DNA from: an uncultured Collinsella sp.
GTDB taxonomy: Bacteria > Actinomycetota > Coriobacteriia > Coriobacteriales > Coriobacteriaceae
NCBI GenBank assembly: GCA_934658705.1
Contig: CAKUHP010000005.1
Coordinates: 1 to 60,368 of the forward strand
Length of the DNA stretch: 60,368 bases
Direction: 5' to 3'
Shown here: in pieces, positions 1 through 8,527 of the stretch
Layout: each line of letters starts with the position of its first letter
How positions within the stretch are numbered: position 1 is the stretch's first letter
Program-made: the position numbers and the translations under genes
Notes under the pieces: generated by a model
What the model was told of the DNA's origin: nothing
Database searches by the model: none
Seen by the model: the letters and a program-made list of their open reading frames with translations, nothing else

Positions 1-1632
1 CCGATCGCTGCGGCTGCCGTTTCCGACAAGGCCGAGGAGATCAACAAGCTCAACGTCTTCCCCGTACCCGACGGCGATACCGGCACCAACATGTCGCTCA
101 CGCTCGCCTCGGTGACCAAGGAGCTCTCTGCGCTTCCCGCCGATGCCGATATGGAGGCCATCGCCGGTGCCATCACCCACGGCTCCCTCATGGGCGCCCG
201 CGGTAACTCCGGCGTCATCACCTCGCAGATCCTGCGCGGCGTGGCCGAGGGCCTTGTCTCTGCCGACGAGCCCATTACGTCCGCCAATATCGCCTTCGCC
301 TTCCGTCGTGCCGTCAAGGTCGCCTTCCAGGCCGTCCGCAAGCCCATCGAGGGCACGATCCTTACCGTTCTGCGTGACGTCTCGACCAAGGCCGACGAGT
401 GCGAGAAGAAGAAGTTCTCGGCCGAGGATGCGCTCGACGCCATCGTCGTCGAGGCTTATCAGTCCGTTGCCCGTACGCCCGACCTGCTGCCCGTTCTCAA
501 GGAGAACGGCGTGGTCGACTCTGGCGCCTTTGGCTTTGCCATCTTCCTGGAGAACTTCGTGGCTGCTGCCCTTGGCCGCAGCACCGTCGTCGAGGATTTC
601 TCCGCCACGTTTGACTCCGCCGGCTCTGCCCGCGATGCGGCTCTCGGCCGTGTTGAGATCGAGGCCAATGACGACTGGGAGGGCTCGGAGTTCCGTTACT
701 GCAACGAGTTCCTCTTTAAGGCTGACGCTCCCTTCGACGAGGACGAGTGCTTGAAGTTCCTGGGCTCCATGGGCGACTGCGAGCTGCTCGTGGGCGCTTA
801 TCCCGATTACAAGATCCATGTTCACTCCAACACCCCCAACCTGGTGCTCGAGCACATGCTGCAGCTTGGCCAGATCTATGAGGTCTTTATCCACAACATG
901 GAGATGGAGGCCCACGACCGCACCGCTAAGATCCACGAGGATCAGGAGAAGGCCGCCGAGCCCGCGAAGGCTCTGGGCTTTGTCGCCGTTGCCGCCGGCT
1001 CCGGCGAGGCTGACATCCTCAAGTCCCTCGGTGTCGACGTTATCGTGTCTGGTGGTCAGACCATGAACCCCTCGACTGCCGACCTGCTGGGCGCCGTGGA
1101 TCAGGTCAACGCGACCTCGGTCATCATCCTGCCCAACAACGGCAATATCCGCATGGCTGCCGAGGCCGCTGCCTCCGCCTGCACCGACAAGAAGGTCGCC
1201 GTCGTTCCCACCAAGACCGTCCCTCAGGCGTTCTCCGCGCTGTTCGCGGTCCTGCCCGATTCCGAGCTCGAGGATGCCGTCGCCGCTATGGTCGATGCCA
1301 TCAGTGAGGTCCGCGATGGCGAGGTCACCCGTGCCGTGCGCGATTCCAGTGCCTCCGACGGCTCGCCGATTCACTCCGGTGACGTCATGGGCATCATCGC
1401 CGGCTCCATCGACGTGGTCGGCTCCGATGTGAAACAGGTCACGCTCGACTGCATCAACCGTATGCAGGAGGAAGAGGAGGGCGACGCACTGACGATTCTG
1501 GCCGGCGAGGAGCTTTCCGACGAGGCCTTCCAGGAGATCGTCGACGCCATCGAGGAGGCTCAGCCCGATTTGGAGATCGATGCTCACCGTGGCGAGCAGC
1601 CGCTCTACCCTGTGATCTTCTCGATCGAGTAG
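1..1632 (+). CDS. fakA: Fatty acid kinase catalytic subunit (DAK2/YloV family), 5' end missing
   Basis: The reading frame is open from base 1, so the true start lies just outside the window; 543 residues are visible and the family is about 550, so only a short N-terminus is missing. Residues near the left edge carry PVPDGDTGTNM, the nucleotide/metal-binding signature of the DhaL/Dak2 kinase domain, followed by the GARGNSGVI loop. The rest matches the middle and DegV-like C-terminal parts of FakA. FakA phosphorylates fatty acids held by FakB proteins, feeding exogenous acyl chains into phospholipid synthesis; this fits with plsX and acpP downstream. No fakB lies in the window. It ends 10 bp before recG and is probably cotranscribed. 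Confidence 0.88.
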   Translation, partial: PIAAAAVSDKAEEINKLNVFPVPDGDTGTNMSLTLASVTKELSALPADADMEAIAGAITHGSLMGARGNSGVITSQILRGVAEGLVSADEPITSANIAFAFRRAVKVAFQAVRKPIEGTILTVLRDVSTKADECEKKKFSAEDALDAIVVEAYQSVARTPDLLPVLKENGVVDSGAFGFAIFLENFVAAALGRSTVVEDFSATFDSAGSARDAALGRVEIEANDDWEGSEFRYCNEFLFKADAPFDEDECLKFLGSMGDCELLVGAYPDYKIHVHSNTPNLVLEHMLQLGQIYEVFIHNMEMEAHDRTAKIHEDQEKAAEPAKALGFVAVAAGSGEADILKSLGVDVIVSGGQTMNPSTADLLGAVDQVNATSVIILPNNGNIRMAAEAAASACTDKKVAVVPTKTVPQAFSALFAVLPDSELEDAVAAMVDAISEVRDGEVTRAVRDSSASDGSPIHSGDVMGIIAGSIDVVGSDVKQVTLDCINRMQEEEEGDALTILAGEELSDEAFQEIVDAIEEAQPDLEIDAHRGEQPLYPVIFSIE

Positions 1633-1642
1633 GCAACTGGCC

Positions 1643-3820
1643 ATGTCCGAGCTGTGCTCCGTGCCGCGCGTCTCGGAGCGCTTTGCCCAGAGCAATGCGC
1701 TCGACGAGGATATCGCGCGACTCAAATATGTTTCGGGTAAACGTGAGGAAGCCCTTCGCCGTCTGGGAATTCGGACGGTGGGGGACCTCCTTCTCCATAT
1801 CCCTCATCGCTACCTGGACTTTACCCGCTCATGGTCCATCGAGATGGCGCCCATCGGCACGGTGTGCACGATTATCGCCACGGTTGACCGTATCGTCCAA
1901 AAGCAGCCCCGCCCGCGCATGCAAGTGACCGAGGTTTCGCTCGTGGACGAGACGGGTGTGCTGCAGGTCGCCTTTTTCCGTCAGCCCTGGATTGCCCAGC
2001 AACTTAAACAAGGCGACCGTCTGGCCGTGATGGGCAAGGTCGAGTTTGCCTACGGCTTTAAGCAGATGGCCTCGCCGCATTTCGAGAAGCTCGAGGACGG
2101 GCGTGCCGCGGGTACCATCCTGCCGGTCCACTACGTGAGTGATGGCGTGAGCCAAGCGTGGATGCGCCGTATCGTAAGCGGCGCGCTCGAAGTGGTCGCC
2201 AATCCGTTCGATCCCATTCCCGCACCGCTGCGCGTCAAGCGTCGGCTCATGAGCAGCGCCCGCGCGCTGCGCTCGATCCACTTTCCCTCGAGCATGGCAG
2301 AGCGCGATATCGCGCGCCGCCGTTTGGCCTACGAGGAATGCCTGTACTTGCAGCTCGCGCTGCGCCTGCGCAATGATGGCGGCTTGGTCGACGTGGTGCC
2401 CTACGCGCATGTCGCGGGCGAGCATCTGGCAGCGCTTAAACAGGCCCTTCCTTTTTCGCTGAGCGACGAGCAGGAGGCCGCATTCCAGGACATCCTGCAT
2501 GACATGTGCGATGGCGGGCGCGTGATGAACCGCCTGCTGTTGGGCGATGTCGGTACCGGCAAGACCGCCGTTGCCGCCTGCGCGCTGGCTATTGCTGCCG
2601 ATAGCGGCACGCAGGCCTGCGTTATGGCGCCCACGGGCGTGCTGGCGCGTCAGTATGCCGATAAGACCGGTCCCTTGCTCTCGCAGGCCGGCATGACCTG
2701 GGCGCTCCTGACGGGCGCCACACCGGCCGCCGAGCGCGAGCGGATTCATACCCAGCTCCAGTCCGGCGAGCTCGATGTCCTCTTTGGTACCCACGCGGTG
2801 CTTTCGGACAACGTTACGTTCAAGCATCTCTCGCTTGTGGTCATCGACGAACAGCACCGCTTTGGCGTGGGCCAGCGCAGCGCTCTACGCGCAAAAGGCC
2901 CGGGTGCCGACTTGCTCGTTATGACGGCGACGCCCATTCCGCGTACGCTGGCGCTCTCTGTCTACGGCGACCTTGATATGAGTATCATCCGCCATCGCCC
3001 CGTTCCGGGTGCCGGCGTGACGACGCGCGTCCTCACCGAGTCGAGCCGTGACTTAGCTTACGGCGCCATTCGCGAGGCGTACGAGAAGGGCCAGCAGGCC
3101 TACGTGATCTGCCCGCTTGTGGAGCCGAGCGATTCGGCTGACGAGCTCGAGGACGTTCCCGGCCTCGCGCGCGACGACGAGGGCCGCGTGACCGTGCCCG
3201 TGCCCCTGCACGACACAGCCACCGAGCTCGACCGTCTGCGCCTGGCCCTGCCGGGTCTTGCCATCGAGCGCCTTCACGGCCGTATGGCGGCGGGGGAGAA
3301 GGACCGCGTGATCGATGCCTTTAAGCGCGGCGAGATCGACGTGCTCGTCTCGACCACGGTGGTCGAGGTGGGCGTCGATGTGCCCAATGCTACCGTCATG
3401 GTCATCGAAAATGGCGAGCGCTTTGGTTTGGCCGCGCTGCACCAGCTGCGCGGCCGCGTGGGCCGCGGGAGCGTGTCGGGCACGTGCCTGGTTATGACGC
3501 ACTCAAAGGGCAATGGCGGCACGTCGGCGGCGCAAGATCGCCTGCAGTCGCTCGAAAAGACCGCAGATGGCTTTACGCTCGCGCAGATGGACCTTCGCCT
3601 GCGCCACGAGGGCGAGATTCTCGGCTATCGTCAGCACGGCGGCGTGACCCTGCGCTTCGTCGACCTCGATGCCGACGAGGAGCTCATCGAGTGGGCCCAT
3701 TTGGACGCGGTCGAGCTCTTGCGGTATGCTAGCAACCTTGACTCTGTGGCGACGCGTCCCCTGCGCGATGCGGTCGCCATGCGCTATCGACATATTTTTA
3801 AGGAGGTCAGCGGAGGATGA
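1643..3820 (+). CDS. recG: ATP-dependent DNA helicase RecG
   Basis: A 725-residue protein of normal RecG length. It has an N-terminal wedge/OB-fold region, a Walker A motif GDVGTGKT near residue 300, the DEQH-box helicase motif (VVIDEQHRFGVGQR), TATPIPRT and the C-terminal helicase domain with HQLRGRVGRG. RecG remodels stalled replication forks and Holliday junctions in the cytoplasm. The ATG lies 10 bp after the fakA stop with only a weak upstream purine stretch, which suggests translation coupled to fakA. Its stop overlaps the rsmD start. Confidence 0.96.
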   Translation: MSELCSVPRVSERFAQSNALDEDIARLKYVSGKREEALRRLGIRTVGDLLLHIPHRYLDFTRSWSIEMAPIGTVCTIIATVDRIVQKQPRPRMQVTEVSLVDETGVLQVAFFRQPWIAQQLKQGDRLAVMGKVEFAYGFKQMASPHFEKLEDGRAAGTILPVHYVSDGVSQAWMRRIVSGALEVVANPFDPIPAPLRVKRRLMSSARALRSIHFPSSMAERDIARRRLAYEECLYLQLALRLRNDGGLVDVVPYAHVAGEHLAALKQALPFSLSDEQEAAFQDILHDMCDGGRVMNRLLLGDVGTGKTAVAACALAIAADSGTQACVMAPTGVLARQYADKTGPLLSQAGMTWALLTGATPAAERERIHTQLQSGELDVLFGTHAVLSDNVTFKHLSLVVIDEQHRFGVGQRSALRAKGPGADLLVMTATPIPRTLALSVYGDLDMSIIRHRPVPGAGVTTRVLTESSRDLAYGAIREAYEKGQQAYVICPLVEPSDSADELEDVPGLARDDEGRVTVPVPLHDTATELDRLRLALPGLAIERLHGRMAAGEKDRVIDAFKRGEIDVLVSTTVVEVGVDVPNATVMVIENGERFGLAALHQLRGRVGRGSVSGTCLVMTHSKGNGGTSAAQDRLQSLEKTADGFTLAQMDLRLRHEGEILGYRQHGGVTLRFVDLDADEELIEWAHLDAVELLRYASNLDSVATRPLRDAVAMRYRHIFKEVSGG

Positions 3821-4461
3821 GAATCATCGGCGGTGAATGGCGCGGTCGCAAGATCGAAGAGCCGCGCGGTCGCGATGTTACGCGTCCGACGACCGACCGC
3901 GTGCGCGAAGCGTGCGCATCCATGGTCCTATCGGCCTTCGACTTCGATCTTGACGAGGTTTGCGTGCTGGACGCCTTTGGCGGCTCCGGCGCCCTGGGCA
4001 TCGAGATGCTCTCGCGCGGAGCTCGCTCGCTCACGACGTTTGAGATCGATCGGAATGCCGCACGGCTCATCACTAAGAATATCGAGTCGCTGTGTCGCGA
4101 CCGTGCCCGCTGGCGCGTCGTGACCGGCGACATCCTTGCCAGCGCCTCGCGCGGCCGTGTGCCGGGCGGCCCCTTCGACTTGGTCTTGTTGGATCCGCCC
4201 TATGCTTTCGGCGCCGAGCCGGTCGAGGGGCTGCTGCAGAACCTGGCTCAGCAAAACCTGCTCGCCCCGAGCGCCTATGCCCTGTTTGAGCACGCTGCGG
4301 CCCAGCCCGGCGCGCATCCGGCGGGCTTTAAGACCGTGCGCGAGAAGCGCTACGGTATCACGTCGGTCGACCTGCTGCATTGGGTTGGCGACGATGGAAG
4401 CGACGATGTCGACACCGATAGCAGCGATAAGACTGCAGCCTCGGAGGACGCCCATGAGTGA
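3817..4461 (+). CDS. rsmD: 16S rRNA (guanine(966)-N(2))-methyltransferase RsmD
   Basis: 214 residues. The SAM-binding motif I is DAFGGSGALGIEML and the catalytic motif is LDPPYAFG (the DPPY form of NPPY), both as in RsmD, which methylates N2 of G966 in 16S rRNA. The ATG overlaps the last codons of recG, preceded by the Shine-Dalgarno-like GGAGG. The C-terminal 20 or so residues are Asp/Ser-rich and look like a disordered tail. The rsmD-coaD pairing is common in bacteria. Confidence 0.93.
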   Translation: MRIIGGEWRGRKIEEPRGRDVTRPTTDRVREACASMVLSAFDFDLDEVCVLDAFGGSGALGIEMLSRGARSLTTFEIDRNAARLITKNIESLCRDRARWRVVTGDILASASRGRVPGGPFDLVLLDPPYAFGAEPVEGLLQNLAQQNLLAPSAYALFEHAAAQPGAHPAGFKTVREKRYGITSVDLLHWVGDDGSDDVDTDSSDKTAASEDAHE

Positions 4462-4951
4462 CACCATTAACCGTGTGATCGTCCCGGGTACCTTTGACCC
4501 CATCACCTTTGGCCACATCGATGTCATCCGTCGCGCCCGCCGCATTTTTCCCAGCGTAATCGTGGCCGTTGCCGAATCACAGGGCAAAAACGGCGTGGGC
4601 ACCACCTTTATGCTCGACGAGCGCGTGGCACTGGCCCGCGAGGCGCTCGGTGATATCGATGGCGTCGAGGTGCTGCCCTTTACCGGCCTGCTGGTCGATT
4701 TTGCCCGCGAGCAGGGTGCGGGTGCTGTGGTTAAGGGCCTGCGCGCCATGACCGATTTTGAGTACGAGCTGCAGCAGGCAGACCTCAACTACCGCCTGGA
4801 TAACGAGCTGGAGTCCATCTTTGTCATGAGTGCGCCGCAGTACGGCTACATCTCGAGCTCGGTGGTTCGCCAGATTGCCTCGCTTGGCAGCGACGTTTCG
4901 ACGTTTGTGCCACCCAATGTAGTTGAGGCGCTTAAACATCGCTTTTCGTGA
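4454..4951 (+). CDS. coaD: Pantetheine-phosphate adenylyltransferase
   Basis: 165 residues, the normal length for CoaD, which adenylates 4'-phosphopantetheine in the penultimate step of coenzyme A synthesis. The nucleotidyltransferase TxGH motif is present as PGTFDPITFGH (residues 11-21) and the C-terminal ISSSVVRQI matches the ISSTxVR signature. I chose the ATG at 4454 because the protein then starts just before the conserved first strand; a longer in-frame extension to 4136 is antisense-like noise inside rsmD. The start overlaps the rsmD stop by 8 nt (ATGAGTGA). Confidence 0.96.
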   Translation: MSDTINRVIVPGTFDPITFGHIDVIRRARRIFPSVIVAVAESQGKNGVGTTFMLDERVALAREALGDIDGVEVLPFTGLLVDFAREQGAGAVVKGLRAMTDFEYELQQADLNYRLDNELESIFVMSAPQYGYISSSVVRQIASLGSDVSTFVPPNVVEALKHRFS

Positions 4952-4953
4952 CG

Positions 4954-4997
4954 TTGCATTATGCCTGTTGGCATGTGGTAAACTAACACGATGATAT
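4954..4997 (+). promoter_or_regulatory. Possible promoter before the coiled-coil gene
   Basis: TTGCAT at 4954-4959 could be a -35 box with TAAACT at 4979-4984 as -10, but the 19-bp spacer is long. An alternative is TTGGCA at 4968 with TGATAT at 4992. A small palindrome ATGCC-TGTT-GGCAT lies between. The call is weak. Confidence 0.3.
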
Positions 4998-5019
4998 GTT
5001 ACCTATGAAAGGAGACCGG

Positions 5020-5517
5020 ATGCCGGGCGAGAATTTTCCTGGCGACAGGATTGTGAGTCTTGTCGACGAGCTCGAGGGGCTCATCGAAGAGGCTAAGACG
5101 CCGTTCGGCAAGAACGCCCAGATGAAGGTCATCGACGCCGACGTCTTCTTTAACATCCTCGACGAGATCCGCATGAGCTATCCCGAGGAGTGGCAGAAGT
5201 CCCGCCGTATCCTCAAGGAGCGCGAGGAGCTTATGGCTTCCGCCGCCGCTCAGGCCGATTCCATCATTGCCGATGCTCAGCAGCAGGCCCTCACTATTGC
5301 TGGCGAGCAGGAGATCGTCCGCTTAGCGCAACAGCAGGCCGACGATATCCGCGACCGTGCCCAGCAGTACGAGCGTGAGACGCGCTATGCTGCCGAGGAC
5401 TACGCCGAGCAGGTCTTTACCCACCTCGAGGAGAACCTCAAGAGCCTGACCGGCACCGTCACCCGTTGCCGCCAGCAGCTCAACGAGGGTGCCGCCCAGC
5501 AGAATGGTCAGTGGTAA
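5020..5517 (+). CDS. Coiled-coil protein, DivIVA/ATP-synthase-b-like
   Basis: 165 residues with no enzyme motif. The N-terminus (residues 5-60) is predicted to be globular or amphipathic; from about residue 65 there is a long Gln/Ala/Glu-rich heptad-like helix (KEREELMASAAAQADSI and onward) typical of DivIVA- or AtpF-like coiled coils. The ATG at 5020 is preferred over the in-frame ATG at 4996 because AAAGGAGACC sits 4-8 bp upstream of it. The stop overlaps the next start (TAATG). It probably has a structural or scaffolding role; I cannot assign a function from sequence. Confidence 0.75.
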   Translation: MPGENFPGDRIVSLVDELEGLIEEAKTPFGKNAQMKVIDADVFFNILDEIRMSYPEEWQKSRRILKEREELMASAAAQADSIIADAQQQALTIAGEQEIVRLAQQQADDIRDRAQQYERETRYAAEDYAEQVFTHLEENLKSLTGTVTRCRQQLNEGAAQQNGQW

Positions 5518-6071
5518 TGGCTGAGTTCCCGAGCGTTACCGTCGATCTTTCCGAGCAGCTCGAGTTTCCCGGAGACTCGTATCCGCTGACCGGCAAGGTC
5601 GATGTCGCCACCTATACGGTGGGCGAGAAGGAGTATCAGCTGCAGGACGGTATCGACTACGACGTGGTCTTTACCAATGCCGGCACCGGTGTTCTGCTGA
5701 CCGGCATGGTTCGTGCGCACGCCACCGGCGAGTGCGACCGTTGTCTGGAGCCCGCCTCGTTCGATATCGCCGGCGAGATCGAGGAGTTCTACCTCTTTGA
5801 GGAGCCCGAGGATCCCGAGGCGTACGAGGACGGCTACGAGCTGTTGGGAGAGGATCGCATCGTCGACCTGGGCGAGCCCATTAACGATGCGGTTGTCATG
5901 GACACGCCGTTTGTGGTGCTCTGCACGCCCGATTGCCGCGGTCTTTGCCCGGTCTGCGGTGGTAATCTCAACGTCGAGCAATGCGATTGCGCCGCTCAAG
6001 CCGAGGCCGAATGGGCCGAAGCCACGGAAAATCCATTTGCAGCATTAAAGAATCTCAAGCTTGACGAGTAA
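5517..6071 (+). CDS. YceD family protein (DUF177)
   Basis: 184 residues. It has the DUF177/YceD pattern: an N-terminal beta-rich region, a central CDRCLEP motif and a second pair of cysteines in CRGLCPVCGGNLN. The four Cys could bind a metal. YceD is encoded immediately upstream of rpmF (L32) in many bacteria and is linked to 23S rRNA and ribosome assembly; the same order is seen here. The ATG overlaps the previous stop as TAATG, so translation is coupled. Confidence 0.88.
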   Translation: MAEFPSVTVDLSEQLEFPGDSYPLTGKVDVATYTVGEKEYQLQDGIDYDVVFTNAGTGVLLTGMVRAHATGECDRCLEPASFDIAGEIEEFYLFEEPEDPEAYEDGYELLGEDRIVDLGEPINDAVVMDTPFVVLCTPDCRGLCPVCGGNLNVEQCDCAAQAEAEWAEATENPFAALKNLKLDE

Positions 6072-6076
6072 AACTG

Positions 6077-6085
6077 TGGTAGTAT
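6077..6085 (+). promoter_or_regulatory. Possible extended -10 promoter for rpmF
   Basis: TGGTAGTAT is an extended -10 (TGn plus TAGTAT) about 50 bp before rpmF. No good -35 box is visible (TTGACG is 13 bp away, too close). It would allow rpmF expression separate from yceD. Confidence 0.3.
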
Positions 6086-6135
6086 CGCTACTTGCGCGTA
6101 ATCGCCACACTGGATAGTTCATAAGGAAGGTCACT

Positions 6136-6315
6136 ATGCCCGTACCTAAACAAAAGCAGGGTCGTATCCGCACTCACACCCGCCGTTCCGCCAACATGAA
6201 GATCTCGGCTGCGGCTCAGTCCACGTGCCCCCGTTGCGGCGCTGTTAAGCTCCCGCACCACGTGTGCCCCAGCTGCGGTTTCTACAAGGACCGCGAGGTT
6301 ATCGTTACCGAGTAA
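6136..6315 (+). CDS. rpmF: 50S ribosomal protein L32
   Basis: A 59-residue basic protein starting MPVPKQKQGRIRTHTRRS, with two CxxC pairs (CPRCG and CPSCG) that form the zinc ribbon of the Cys4 type of L32. It is a component of the large ribosomal subunit. AAGGAAGG lies 5-6 bp before the ATG. It sits in the conserved yceD-rpmF-plsX order and is followed by a strong hairpin terminator. Confidence 0.97.
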   Translation: MPVPKQKQGRIRTHTRRSANMKISAAAQSTCPRCGAVKLPHHVCPSCGFYKDREVIVTE

Positions 6316-6355
6316 CTGTATACTCTGGATACGATGCCGTTCCAAATGGAACCAC

Positions 6356-6386
6356 AATGGCCGGCTCAATGAGTCGGCCATTTTTG
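6356..6386 (+). terminator. Intrinsic terminator after rpmF
   Basis: AATGGCCG at 6356-6363 pairs with CGGCCATT at 6375-6382; CTC/GAG and a G-U pair extend the stem to 12 bp with loop AAT, followed by a short T run. It lies just before the plsX ribosome binding site, so it may attenuate rather than fully stop read-through into plsX. Confidence 0.8.
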
Positions 6387-6402
6387 TATAAGGAGCATGT
6401 AT

Positions 6403-7422
6403 ATGAGTAACGTTCGCGTTTGTGTAGACGTTGTGGGCGGAGACGAGAAGCCGCAGGTCGTCCTCGACGGTATTGAGGCTGCCCTGGCAGCCGACCCCGA
6501 TATCGAGGTCCTGGCGGCCGGTCCCGCCGAAATCGTTAATCCCTTTGCCGCCTCTCATGCGCGCGTCGAGGCCCTGGAGGCACCCGATGTCATCGCCATG
6601 GATGACGATCCCATTCGCGCCGTGATGACCAAGCGTAAGTCCTCGATCGTGCTTGCCTGCCGCGCCATCAAGAAGGGCAACGCGGACGCGTTCTTCTCCG
6701 CCGGCTCCACCGGTGCCATGACCGCTGCCGCCACCGCCTACGTCACGCCCTTTCGGTATCAGGCCGAGGGCAAGAAGCAGCCGGTGCGTCCGTGCCTGAC
6801 CAATGCGCTGCCCAATCGTGCCGGCGGCCTGACGGTGCTGTGCGATATGGGCGCCAACCCCGATGTCGAGGTCGACGATATGGTTCGTTTTGCCCAGATG
6901 GGCAGCGCCTATGCGCGCGTCGTCCTGGGTATTGAGCATCCCCGCGTGGGCTTGCTCGGCAATGGCACCGAGGACGAGAAGGGCTCCAACTTTACCAAGG
7001 CGTGCTTCCCGGCCATGAAGGCTGCCGTTCCCGGCTTTGTGGGAAACTGCGAGGGCACTGACCTGACGTCGGGCAACTTTGACGTCGTCGTTGCCGACGG
7101 CATGTCGGGCAACATCGCGCTCAAGGCAACCGAGGGCGCTGCCAAGTTTTTGCTGCAGGAGCTCAAGGGTGCCTTTATGGGCTCGTTTGGCACCAAGATC
7201 GCTGCGCTGCTCATGAAAAAGCAGATGCGCGAGCTCAAGGCCAAGCTTTCGGGCGATGCCAAGGGCGGTGCGATTCTGCTGGGCCTGCGTGGCGTGGTCC
7301 TGATCGGCCACGGTGCTACCTCGGTCGAGGCCGTCAAAAACGGTACGCTCGCCGCGGCGGAGGCCGTGCGCGCCGGGCTCGTCGAGAACGTCGCCAACTC
7401 CATGGACGGTATCGTTTCGTAA
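6403..7422 (+). CDS. plsX: Phosphate acyltransferase PlsX
   Basis: 339 residues. PlsX converts acyl-ACP to acyl-phosphate, the donor for PlsY in phosphatidic acid synthesis, at the membrane surface. The N-terminus (VCVDVVGGDEKPQVVLDGI) matches the DxxGGDxxP motif of PlsX with a V for the usual M, and GSTGAM and GNGTEDEKG are the further family motifs. Between two in-frame ATGs (6397 and 6403) I chose 6403 because AAGGAG ends 7 bp before it and only 1 bp before the other. Confidence 0.95.
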   Translation: MSNVRVCVDVVGGDEKPQVVLDGIEAALAADPDIEVLAAGPAEIVNPFAASHARVEALEAPDVIAMDDDPIRAVMTKRKSSIVLACRAIKKGNADAFFSAGSTGAMTAAATAYVTPFRYQAEGKKQPVRPCLTNALPNRAGGLTVLCDMGANPDVEVDDMVRFAQMGSAYARVVLGIEHPRVGLLGNGTEDEKGSNFTKACFPAMKAAVPGFVGNCEGTDLTSGNFDVVVADGMSGNIALKATEGAAKFLLQELKGAFMGSFGTKIAALLMKKQMRELKAKLSGDAKGGAILLGLRGVVLIGHGATSVEAVKNGTLAAAEAVRAGLVENVANSMDGIVS

Positions 7423-7545
7423 GAGCGAGTTAGGGCGCTGTTATGCGCCTCGCGGCCTGCGTCGTGGGGTAGAATCAAAACCGTGTTTGGCGCTGCCTGC
7501 GCGGCGCCGGTCTTTTGGTATTCATGCACTATGAGAGGAAGCGCT

Positions 7546-7788
7546 ATGGACCGCTCCGAAATCTTCGACAAGATCGCCGAGGTTGCCGCCGACGTTCTGG
7601 GCGTCGATGTTGCTGAAATTAGCGATGAGACCACGTTTGACGATCTCGATGCCAACTCGCTCGAGCGCCTGCAGCTGGTAACGGCCATCGAGGACGAGTT
7701 CAACCTCGAGATCGATGACGAGACCCTGCTCTCGCTCAACTCTGTCGCCGACGCCGTCGACGCTATCGAAGCTGCCAAGGAGGCCTAA
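7546..7788 (+). CDS. acpP: Acyl carrier protein
   Basis: 80 residues, highly acidic, with helix 1 and helix 2 as in bacterial ACP. The phosphopantetheine attachment serine is in DLDANSLERLQLV; the usual motif is DSL, here it is NSL, so the aspartate before the serine is replaced. The ATG at 7546 is preceded by AGAGGAAG; the longer frame from 7483 is not needed. A -10-like TAGAAT lies at 7470 without a clear -35. It is flanked by plsX and rnc, the usual acpP-rnc pairing. Confidence 0.93.
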   Translation: MDRSEIFDKIAEVAADVLGVDVAEISDETTFDDLDANSLERLQLVTAIEDEFNLEIDDETLLSLNSVADAVDAIEAAKEA

Positions 7789-7791
7789 GTC

Positions 7792-8517
7792 TTGGCTTTG
7801 TCTGAACGACTTACGCGCGCCCAGGAAATCCTGGGCTACGAGTTCAATAACAAGGTGCTGCTGCGCGCGGCGCTCACGCATCCCTCTGCCGTGGAAGGCC
7901 AGCCGGTTTCGGCAAGCTACGAGCGCCTGGAGTTTTTGGGCGATTCCATTTTGGGTGCCGTCGTCGCCCGTTCGCTCTTTGAGTCCTACCCCGAGTTTGA
8001 CGAGGGCAAGCTCACGCGCCTAAAGGTGTCGCTCGTCTCGGGTGCCACGCTGTCCGAGGTGTCCCACGAGCTGGGCATCGACGACATCATCATCTTTGGC
8101 GCCTCCGAGACCGGCACCGGCGCGCGCGGTCTGCATTCGGCGCTCGAGAATGTCTATGAGTCGCTCGTCGGCGCGCTGTATCTGGACGCCGGCTGGGATG
8201 CCGCGGCGGAGTTTATCCACCGCACGCTCAAGCCGCATTTGGCCTCCGAGCGTGCCGAGCACCCCGCGAACCCCAAGTCGTTTTTGCAGGAGTGCGTGCA
8301 GGCTGACGGCCACGAGCCTCCGGCGTACAAGCTGGTGGGTTCCGAGGGTCCGGCGCATGCGCCCACCTTTACCGCCGTGGTGCTGATCGATGGCATTCGC
8401 CAGGGTCGCGGCTCCGGTTCCTCAAAGAAGGAAGCCGAGGGAGCCGCCGCACTCGAGGCACTCGACCGCATGGGTTACACCACCAACGGCGTGATTCTCA
8501 ACAAGAAGCACGTATAA
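7792..8517 (+). CDS. rnc: Ribonuclease III
   Basis: 241 residues. The RNase III signature ERLEFLGDSIL (residues 44-54) contains the catalytic acidic residues; the second acidic site is VYESLVGALYLDAG with Glu near 123. Residues 160-230 form the double-stranded RNA-binding domain (KSFLQECVQ and GSGSSKKEAEGAAALEAL). It cuts double-stranded RNA in rRNA precursors and some mRNAs. The start is a TTG 3 bp after the acpP stop, with AAGGAGG inside the acpP end as Shine-Dalgarno. Confidence 0.96.
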   Translation: MALSERLTRAQEILGYEFNNKVLLRAALTHPSAVEGQPVSASYERLEFLGDSILGAVVARSLFESYPEFDEGKLTRLKVSLVSGATLSEVSHELGIDDIIIFGASETGTGARGLHSALENVYESLVGALYLDAGWDAAAEFIHRTLKPHLASERAEHPANPKSFLQECVQADGHEPPAYKLVGSEGPAHAPTFTAVVLIDGIRQGRGSGSSKKEAEGAAALEALDRMGYTTNGVILNKKHV

Positions 8518-8527
8518 GCGAGGAACC

